From: Stictocephala bisonia
Taxonomy: Eukaryota > Arthropoda > Insecta > Hemiptera > Membracidae
Length of the DNA: 64,000 nt
Assembly (NCBI GenBank): GCA_035578905.1
Contig: JAQJVL010000309.1
Location: forward strand, 759,501-823,500
Direction of reading: 5' to 3'
The notes below the pieces were generated by a model. The model was not told where the DNA came from. It saw only the letters and a program-made list of their open reading frames with translations, and did not search any database. Position numbers and translations under genes: made by a program. This document shows positions 53,735-61,680 of the stretch, piece after piece. Each line of letters begins with the position of its first letter. Within the stretch, counting starts at the first letter, position 1.

Positions 53735-54339
53735 GCAATTACTAAACACCACTAGAATCGTTGACGGTATCGGGTAAGTAACCCTAGTTAAATTAGTTAC
53801 TAAAACGATTCTGGAGGCAAAAAATATGAATAGCCTATGTAAACTTTGATCTCATTTGAATCGGTATTTTTCCATTCATTTAATCTTGATTTTCTGGTGA
53901 TATTGTGTGTTTGTAAATATTTTAATACATATTTATTTGTATTTTCTACAATGCACATAATAACACTGTCAGAAATTAAAATATTTAAAAAATCTGAAGG
54001 AGTCATATTATTATTTACATGTACATGTAAGCCCTCATTTCCAGTAAACTGAATAGTTTTGTGTCTTCCCTCATAAGGCCCCCAATCAAAAACATTATTT
54101 ATTTGTCTACTTGACTGACCTGCAACATCACGTTCATCATTTTCACCTTCACTGTCTTGAGTGGTTTCGTTGTCATCAATATCATTGTTAGAATCGGATT
54201 CAGTTTCAGATGGAAAATATTCAGGATCAAAGTCTGAGTCTGGACCAAATACACTTTCATCCTCACTAACACGATCTGGTTCACTTGAACACTTGAGAAA
54301 TGACCGTATACGCTGTTGTTCTTTTTCATCCATATTTAC

Positions 54340-54603
54340 AAAACTTATGACTACAGATTTTTATATTTACATGAACTATAAATAACTAAAAACAATAAAC
54401 AACACAAACTATCTGTTAACACCACTCATACACAATTATTCAGTTGGAAAAAGCAACATTTACAAAACTTATGACTACAGATTTTTATATTTACATGAAC
54501 TAAGTATTACTAACTATAAATAACTAAACACAATAAACAACACAAACTATCTGACTATCTTTTAAGACCACTCATACACAATTATTCAGTTGGAAAAAGC
54601 AAC
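54340..54603. repeat. Tandem duplication in piggyBac 5' leader
   Basis: Two consecutive ~130-bp units, each starting ACAAAACTTATGACTACAG and ending CAGTTGGAAAAAGCAAC, differ by a 10-bp insertion and a few substitutions. They lie upstream of the transposase start at 54333. Confidence 0.9.
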
Positions 54604-54673
54604 GCAACAATACGCGCAAATGCAGCAGTAAATACATTTAGGTTAGAATTGACGAATGAATCAACAACATTTG

Positions 54674-54961
54674 TGTCAGTCAGTAAAGACTGACGCGGCG
54701 CTTTTGCTCAAGATGTTTTAAACTGACGCCATGTCAGTCTAAAATGAGTGACACCAGCTGATTATATAATCGAACTGTTCGAGCTACGAAAAATAATTCA
54801 ATGTATGTATCGTCTTATTCGGTTGAGTATAACGTATGCAATCGAGTTTGGCGTGAGTGGCAAAACCAGTGTTTTGATGTGGCGTCTACAGAAATGCACT
54901 GTCAGTCACATCTGAGTGACATGGCGTAACCAACATTGCTGTCAGTCAAACTTGACTGACA
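54674..54961. repeat. piggyBac right subterminal palindromes (four)
   Basis: Copies at 54674-54695, 54732-54753, 54900-54921 and 54940-54961 of TGTCAGTC-type half-sites facing (T)GA(C/G)TGACA. The half-sites are conserved and the central bases vary. Confidence 0.85.
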
Positions 54962-54982
54962 CGGCGGCAACAAAAGTGTTAA

Positions 54983-55140
54983 AAAACAGTTGGCGATGAG
55001 TGTTTTAAAAGGCGAGAAGCATATGTTTCCTTATACCTAATTTTTCCATATTCTATGTATTGATTGATTTCAACAAATTGTTTCCTTTCTGAAAGATATG
55101 ATCTAAACCATGTCTTTAGATCATACTGATCTACAGTATA
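54983..55140 (-). pseudogene. LINE-A reverse transcriptase, upstream part
   Basis: Minus-strand reading from 55140 gives YDLKTWFRSYLSERKQFVEI followed by IRYKETYASRLLKHSSPT. This is the RT segment that precedes GVPQGS, which lies beyond the piggyBac at about 48022. Confidence 0.8.
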
Positions 55141-55148
55141 CACTCAGT

Positions 55149-55270
55149 GAGTCTCAGAGAAACCACTGAGGATGCAGCATCACAGTATGGACGAAACGTC
55201 TGGTTACTTTGTAAATAATGTACATAGCACCTTGACACGGTTGTTGCCGGAAAATATAGATTCTAGTTAA
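55149..55270 (+). repeat. Palindromic repeat, right half
   Basis: Inverted partner of 46756-46905, beginning with the LINE-A target duplication (55149-55159) and ending GGAAAATATAGATTCTAGTT. It contains the hammerhead-like motif at 55161-55205. Confidence 0.8.
55161..55205 (+). ncRNA. Partial hammerhead-like motif
   Basis: AACCA (55161-55165), a perfect CTGAGGA core (55166-55172), 20 nt, GAAA (55193-55196), CGTC, TGGTT (55201-55205). AACCA/TGGTT form a 5-bp stem I, ACGU is a 4-nt palindromic stem III and GUC is a cleavage triplet. The 20 nt between the cores do not form a convincing stem II, so this is either decayed or coincidental. The inverted copy at 46756-46905 is similar but less conserved. 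Confidence 0.4.
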
Positions 55271-55979
55271 CAATAAATAACTTTGTCTAATCTGATCAGG
55301 ATGCAATATAAAAAATTCTAATATTCTAACATATATAACCCATTTATAACTCAACCAATGACTAATGTAAAACCCAACAGACATTTTTTCAATAAAACCA
55401 AAATAATATACAGTATTAAGTTTGTCTCAAACGAAAGAAAAAAATTGATTGGTCTGTATTAAATTAGAACTAACCAAAGGATGTATTTTGTTAGGCTACA
55501 TGACGAATGACCCAGATCTGATATGGCCACAGTGTTTTGTTCAAATCTTCACAGATACAGTCAAATCTTTCTTAAAACAAACTTATATCTATCATATTTA
55601 GCCTGATGATACCAGCAATAAATATGTCAATGCCTCATCAAATGTAGTAATTCAAATACTAAATCCTATCATTTGAATTAAATATGAAATGCGTGCTATT
55701 TTAGTAAAACTTTGTTGGTTAATATGTAAAGGCAGCGAATATACCTTTAAGTTGTGATATGAACACTTCGACACTCTTTGAGTATTGGCTCAATATACAG
55801 TACTACGAACCATTATTCATAATGACGTACTAAATACTGTATATCACCACTACACCTCCAAAACTAGGATTCGAATTACCCCACCACGTTACGTTGCTGC
55901 TTTTGTGTGTGACTGTTATTAAAGCAACTGCTACGAAAATACTTAGCAACATTCCTTTTTCAAGTCACAGTTATATGGA
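55271..55979. other. AT-rich, gene-free
   Basis: No gene, domain or structured repeat was recognised. Confidence 0.5.
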
Positions 55980-56460
55980 ACATGTTCCTCGAGCATGCGC
56001 ACTGCGAGAATGACATGGCTACCCGGAAGTGATACGGGGTCCACATGGCAAGCACTTGGCTGAGATGTCGTCTGCGCCAGTAGTAAATGCTGTCTGCTAG
56101 GCGTACATTTTACTCCGCTGGCAGAAAGTAGTTCCACTGAAATAACACGAAAATAAGCTAGTTAGAGGTCCGCCCCCCCAAGTAATTTTTCCTGTTTGGT
56201 TTGTTTTAGGTCTTAACATAAAGTTTGGTACCCTTAAAACTTGATTTTTCCATAATGAGCTATATCAAATAATTACGGCATAGATACCAAAGCTGGTTTT
56301 TCACTATCAGATAAAAACTAGTTTTTGATTTTTTGGTAAAAACGAGTTTTCCGCGGATGAAATCAATCTCTTAAAAAGATATAAACTCATATTTCCCCAC
56401 TTTTTCAACACGAAATCATATTTTCATAGGTGGCAAGAAAGTGCATTATAACCAAAACGG
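55980..56460. repeat. Fragments of the Merlin promoter region and the foldback MITE
   Basis: ACATGGCTACCCGGAAGTGA (56012-56031) matches the YY1/ETS part of 6324-6342. 56290-56455 matches the inner portion of the left foldback arm (about 3845-4015), ending GGTGGCAAGAAAGTGCATTA. Both components are found together here as in the duplicated block, which suggests they travel as one composite element. No transposase remains. Confidence 0.65.
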
Positions 56461-57032
56461 CCATCAACTATTATTGTTCATAGCTCAACCTGTTGAAGCT
56501 AATCAAGGTTTTTCCATTGTAACTAGGCTACCTATGTAAAATAGTTTATACCATAAAAAATTATTGAAACATACCTCAATGTCAGACTCATCCACTGATT
56601 CATATTCTGAAGAAGACATTGTTTTAATACTGTAAACTAAAACTGAAGGAACACAAGTGATATAAATAAAGCCAGCATTAACTTTTTTTACTATATCAGA
56701 AATGAAATTATCGTTCACCGTTTATAGAATCCCTCGTTCCGTTAAATAATAGTAGGTTCTAGACCTAGTCCAGACAATCTCGTTCACAAAATAACATAAG
56801 AAAGAGATGAAGTCAGTATAATCATAAACGTAACCTACCTAACCTCAATTCATAACCAAAACCAAATGGCTAGGTGAAGGTAAAAACTGAAAAAAAACAC
56901 TAAAGGTGCAGAAAAACTAAAAAAAGGGAAGTAGAGAGGTTAGGTAGCATCGAGTATAATATAATTATAGCGTGTTTTCCGTTAAGTATATACAAAGGCC
57001 TTAAATACGTGTAACGAAAATATTGTTCTCCA
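56461..57032. other. AT-rich, gene-free
   Basis: Short minus-strand frame near 56503-56718 has no recognisable domain. Nothing else was identified. Confidence 0.5.
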
Positions 57033-58453
57033 CACAGTACGCAGTCCTTGGTACTGGCCCTTCTGCAATGGTTGAAGAGCTACTTAACTGCTCGTTCTTT
57101 GATCGTTAAGTGTGACGGTGGCGTATCTCAACCTTTTCCCGCAATATCTGGTGTTCCGCAGGGATCACACTTGGGCCCACTGCTTTTTTTGTTATTCATT
57201 AACGACATAACCAGTGTAATTCCTTGCAAGTCACTACTGTTCGCCGATGATATCAAGATTTTTAACATGGTGTCTTCTCTACAGGATCATGAGGACCTTC
57301 AACTTTCTCTCGATGGAATTAATCAGTGGGGCAGTTCAAACGCCATGGAGCTAAATGTATCAAAATGTTTTGTTATTTCTTTTACTCGTAACACTACAGC
57401 CAAAACCTTCGATTACCACATCAGTGGATCACTGCTTCGGGTGGTGGAGAAAATAAAATAAGAGATCTTGGTGTCATTATGACACCTTCCCTCAGCCCAT
57501 ACGAACACCTCATGTATATTTCTTCTAAGGCCTCTCTCTGCTTGGTTTCATAATTAGAGCAAGTCAAGATTTCAAATCTCCTCATACACTCGTTGTCTTG
57601 TATAAGGCCCTTGTGCGCCCCTTGTTGGAGTACTGCTCAACAATTTGGTCGCCCTATCAGGCAGGGCACATTGGGCTTATCAACAGGATACAATTGCGCC
57701 TATTGATAATTCTAGGAGTGAAACTTGGTTACAATTATCTGGATACCCCTATAGCGGAGGTCGGTGAGATGTATGGTTTGCAGTCTCTTCATGTGAGAAG
57801 GAAGTACATGGATCTCCTCTTTCTGCATAAACTGGTAAATGGAATCTTGGACTGTCCCTCACTATTGTCTGATATCGACATTTCAATCCCAGGCACAGTC
57901 AACTTTCCTGAGAAGATTTCAGCCAACGACTTATCACTAGACTCTTGAGGTTGGGGAGTGAAGCCACATTTATTGATTTCTTCAGTGATAGTCCAAAGTC
58001 ACTACGCAAGAAGTATCTTGCACAAGTGGGCATTGACTTCCCTCATATGCACAGTAATTAATTTATTTCATACACTTACATTTATTGAAATCACTCAACA
58101 CGACATCACTCTGTTTTTCTTTTGCTATGTTTTAGACATTATTATTGTTATTGTTGTTTTATGAATTGTTAATTCTATTCCTGTTACGTTGCTTAGAGAC
58201 TCTATTATTGTATTCTTAGTCTGTTTTGTTATATATACACACTAACTTGCCAATACTTACTGTATTCTGATTTAAATATATTACTGTTTTTGTAGTTATG
58301 TAAGTAATTGACGAACTCGAAATGCTAAATGTTACTTGTTGCCATCTTGATTGTATTAATGTACTATAATTATGTTAATGATTGTATTAATGATTGTATA
58401 AGTTTTGTAAAAATTATGGAACCGTTGAACCAATAAATAAATAAATAAATAAA
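57033..58453 (+). pseudogene. LINE-C, plus-strand 3' part of reverse transcriptase and UTR
   Basis: [39 protein letters not shown] and SLLFADDIKIFNMV (catalytic FADD near 57240-57260) are RT palm motifs. A frameshift near 57455 is followed by IRDLGVIMTPSL-like residues and another frameshift near 57540. Then LVRPLLEYCSTIWSPYQAGH and YGLQSLHVRRKYMDLLFLHK (57598-57948), with a deletion around 57890. The 3' UTR ends in a CAATAAATAAATAAATAAAT tail (58429-58453). It is related to the LINE fragments at 14.1 and 29.9 kb. Inactive. Confidence 0.88.
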
Positions 58454-58456
58454 TCA

Positions 58457-59165
58457 AAATACAGTAAGTACTGGCAAGTTTGTGTGTGTATATATAAACA
58501 AAACAGACTAACAATACAATAATAGAGACTCTAAGCAACGTAACAGGAATAGAATTAATAATCCATAAAACAACAATAACAATAATAATGTCTAATTATT
58601 AAAGAAAAACAGTCTCTGCAAAAGAAAAACAGAGTGATGTCGTGTTGTGTGATTTCAATAAATGTAAGTGTATGAAATTAATTAATTACTGTGCAAATGA
58701 GGGAAGTCAATGCCCAATTGTGCAAGATACTTCTTGCGTAGTGACTTAGGACTTTCACTGAAGAAATCAATAAATGTGGCTTCACTGCCCAACCTCAAGA
58801 GTCTAGTGATACCGTGGTTGGCGGCATAAGTCGTTGGCTGAAATCTTCTCAGGAAAGTTGAATTTGACCTTGTGCCTCTGGGGATTGAAATGTCGATATC
58901 AGATAATAGTGAGGGACAGTCCAAGATTCCATTTACCAGTTTATGCAGAAAGAGGAGATCCATGTACTTCCTTCTCACATGAAGAGACTGCAAACCATAC
59001 ATCTCACCGACCTCCGCTACAGGGGTATCCAGATAATTGTAACCAAGTTTCACTCCTAGAATTCTCAATAGGCGCAATTGTATCCTGTTGATAAGCCCAA
59101 TGTGCCCTGCCTGATAGGGCGACCAAATTGTTGAGCAGTACTCCAACAAGGGGCGCACAAGGGCT
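58457..59165 (-). pseudogene. LINE-C, minus-strand copy facing the plus-strand copy
   Basis: Reading left from 59165: LVRPLLEYCSTIWSPYQAGH, LRILGVKLGYNYLDTPVAEV, YGLQSLHVRRKYMDLLFLHK, LLSDIDISIPRGTRSNSTF and ATFIDFFSESPKSLRKKYL, ending near 58682 and followed by the 3' UTR. It is truncated at both ends and lacks the last ~190 bp and the tail. With 57598-58267 it forms a long inverted repeat with a ~190-bp loop. Confidence 0.88.
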
Positions 59166-59833
59166 TCCTTATTACTACAGGTTTCCAATAAAGCAGTTCG
59201 TTTCTGCAACTGTAGTACATCACACACTAATAATGAATGAATGAATACTTTATTCCAGTTGTTTACTGTGATTTTTAACAATAACAACATATTTAAAATA
59301 GCTTAAACAATAATAATCAAAGATAAACAAGTAAATTAAACAACTAAGTTCACTGTAACGTTTGCAATATAAAAAAAAATCAGCAGCCTTAGGAATCAGT
59401 AGACATAGGCATAATAGCCTATGAGTCTGCCATGTTGTCGTTGAAAATTAAAGTAGCCCTAGTTAGTTTAAAATGATTATTTGAATAAGAATATAAAGAA
59501 GAAAAAGGAAAGATTTAAAAGTATATCTAATATTTGGTTGAGACGAATTAAATATGAAAGTTGAGCACTTTAAAACATTTGAACGGCGGTGATGACAGCT
59601 CAGAAATCTCGTCAGCTAGGCAAAGAAAGAGGGATGGCCGGCGGGTGGGGAACGAAAGGGTTAGGTCAGATATGCCGGTAATTAGCTGTGATGTTCAGGT
59701 CGGCCTCATTCATATCCAAACTGAACTAAGTAACCAGTCTTTAACACGTATTTTAAACATGTTGAGAGAGGCACAACTAAATAAATTAACATCACTATAG
59801 TGCTACTATACATTTCAATAAATGATATATATA

Positions 59834-59837
<4 letters not shown>
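59166..59837. other. No confident gene; LINE-tail-like sequence
   Basis: GAATGAATGAATACTTTATT at about 59236 resembles the complement of a LINE 3' tail region. A short plus-strand frame at 59561-59800 has no recognisable domain. Confidence 0.45.

Positions 59838-59880
<43 letters not shown>
59838..59880. repeat. (TA)n microsatellite
   Basis: About 20 TA units directly left of the hairpin MITE. A shorter TA run lies at 60041-60054. Confidence 0.95.
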
Positions 59881-59883
<3 letters not shown>

Positions 59884-59998
59884 ATAATAAAAAACAATAA
59901 CTTAGCACCCTTAAATAGTTTTTTTAATTAAATTATCACCTATTTAATAAAAATTTTATATTACTTAAGGGTGCTAAGTTATTGTTTTTTATTATAAC
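59881..59998. mobile_element. Small hairpin MITE with perfect 34-bp arms
   Basis: The left arm 59881-59914 and right arm 59965-59998 are perfect reverse complements over 34 bp (starting GTTATAATAAAAAACAATAA on either outer strand), with a 50-bp AT-rich loop. The total is 118 bp with no coding capacity. The element family is not determined, and no clear target duplication was seen next to the TA tract. Confidence 0.75.
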
Positions 59999-61680
59999 AT
60001 TATTATAAATAGCAGCCCTAGGAATTACAACTTTTCTACCATATATATATATATATGCATCCTAAATCTTTGTAATAAATAAAAATTTATATCCCCCAAA
60101 AAATGCACATTTTATTGTTGTTCAATCCATTGATATATCGTTCAAGTTTATCAATAAGTAAATCTGAGTCACTGTCAAATGTACGGTAGGCAGAGATTAA
60201 GTGGAAGTGTTTGTTGTAAAATATAAAGTTAAGTCCTAGTCCATAAACGTTACCCAAAGTAATTTGAGTAGCAGTGGCATAGTAATGTCGTATGTTAATA
60301 TAAAACAATAACGTCGTCGTTTGGGCTGTGCTGCTTATCAGTCTGATAAAGGTCGAAGCCCTTCCAACCGGTCATCCCTCCCCCCTTACCCAGCTAACAC
60401 TCAGTCAGAACAATAACATCTAAATATACAATAAAAGAGTTTAAGTAAAATTACAATTGATCGATATTGTTATTGAAGCTGCGGATTTTAGTGTGAAAGG
60501 CGCACAGGCTATCACCATCAGTGTTATTATAGAAATTGTTATACTGAATAAGTTTATTTATCTCGGTACAACTATTAAAGTCTAAGAGTTGTTATCGTCA
60601 GAGTTACATAGCTTGTAATATCAACCCACTACCTAGTCTGACGATCTTACACAAATGAAAAACAGTTTTTCCAAATAAATAATATAAAATAAATTTAACT
60701 ATAATTAGATCAACAGGTGAATATTTCAACTTAAATAAAACAAACTATACTTCATGGTAAGAAAACTATTATAAATGAAAATAATATCAATATAACAAAT
60801 TAAATATTACGAAACTATATGTAAAGAAATTTTACTTAATTTTCATTATTATTTATTGGGATGAAAACCTCCACTACTCGTGAAGGGGAGGAGTTATATA
60901 CTGTGCTGGTAGTCTGATTATGAGTAACGGTAGGAACGGAGAATTAATCTGTTTCATACGTTGGCGTGGAAGGGCCATAGTGAAAGAATATTTTTTCTAA
61001 AACTCTGACTTTTAATCACAAAATGTTAACTTTTTTCTGTTTCATAAAAAAATCACCCGAATGGATGATTTCATCTGTTCTGACTATCCACTCCACTCCT
61101 TGGGCGTCTTTCGGAGCCTCGGAGGTTTTATTTACCGATGTTTCGCTGCCTAATCCTCTTCCCTTTCTCAATAATCAATTAGTAAATAATGTATTTAAAA
61201 TCGAGATGTATCTTTAATTTTATTTTCTAACAGCGGATTTTCTTAATCAGATTTCAATTAGTTTTTTTTAATTTTTTGTACCTCTGATGCTTCCAATTTG
61301 GTGAAACATATTTATTTTTAAGTATACACTTTAAAAATAAAAACGTTTCTGTACATTTAAAATTATGCTATTAACTATTGTAAGTAATTACCACAAAGTG
61401 AAAAGGTTACATTTATTTTAAATATTGAACAAATAAGCACAAACTCGTATTTTACAAATGGAGGAATCATGTACCTACTGTGACCTACGGACAATTTCGT
61501 TGCAGATGTTATATATCTGTTCATCTGTTAACCTACTAGATATATATATATTTTTTATAACATTTATTTAATATTTACAATCTATTTAATACATGAACAA
61601 TAAGTAAATTCGATCTATTTTAAATAACAATGGTTGATTACCTTCCAAAGACTGTAAACAACATAATGGATTTAAAACGT
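59999..61680. other. AT-rich, gene-free; short hairpin at 60327-60362
   Basis: 60327-60362 can fold with GGGCT/AGCCC outside and TTATCAG-T-CTGATAA inside. Two short frames (60087-60308 minus and 61023-61217 plus) have no recognisable domain. No terminal repeats were found. Confidence 0.5.

Larger units (their letters stand above)
52791..53832 (-). mobile_element. 5'-truncated Penelope-like element with inverted pLTRs
   Basis: Flanked by the 13-bp direct repeat GCCTATGTAAACT (52778-52790 and 53833-53845), which is duplicated piggyBac coding sequence. Near-identical ~109-bp inverted repeats (52787-52896 and 53690-53798) form the termini, each with a hammerhead-like motif. Exactly 34 bp (53799-53832) lie between the right repeat and the target duplication; a 34-bp extension is a known Penelope feature. 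The only ORF is the C-terminal endonuclease; the reverse transcriptase is missing. Confidence 0.92.
48434..54333 (-). pseudogene. piggyBac transposase, split by LINE-B and a Penelope-like element
   Basis: A DDD transposase that would excise and reinsert at TTAA. Exon-like part 1 (54333-53833) starts MDEKEQQRIRSFLKC, with an acidic N terminus and NEIKVYIG. After the Penelope-like insertion, part 2 (52790-51640) continues ILIWMGLDKKPSVNDYW. A frameshift lies near 52700, then MSRNRSALNLLLKMIHF and VPWRGRLGFRQYIPTKRHK, a TAG stop near 52445, and GIKLFKLCDP. Next come YTDNYYTSLPLATKLL (Asp 1), MICKWKDRREVLILST (Asp 2) and GVDHSDQMASYSPLNRRGIK (Asp 3). After LINE-B, part 3 (48662-48434) is the Cys-rich C-terminal finger (CTLCYNKL, CSGCPAVLTMCHPCY). 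It is clearly non-functional. Confidence 0.94.
48043..54978 (-). mobile_element. piggyBac transposon with two nested insertions
   Basis: Flanked by TTAA at 48039-48042 and 54979-54982, the piggyBac target duplication. Both ends start CACT(C/T)T on the inward-reading strand. Seven copies of a quasi-palindrome TGTCAGTCA-nnnn-TGACTGACA lie near the ends (three left, four right). Without LINE-B (about 48663-51650) and the Penelope-like element (52791-53832), the element is about 2.9 kb and contains a single disrupted transposase. Confidence 0.93.
46917..55148 (-). mobile_element. LINE-A, 5'-truncated, carrying nested elements
   Basis: A non-LTR element on the minus strand with a TTGATTGATTGA 3' tail (46921-46934). 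It is flanked by GAGTCTCAGAG at 46906-46916 and 55149-55159. Its own DNA is 46917-48042 plus 54983-55148; the rest is a piggyBac inserted at TTAA with further insertions inside. Confidence 0.85.

Noticed and set aside
60327..60362. miRNA-like match: CTTATCAGTCTGATAA resembles the miR-21 seed region
   Set aside because: The stem is only a short palindrome with a one-base loop and poorly paired flanks. A miRNA precursor needs a longer hairpin.
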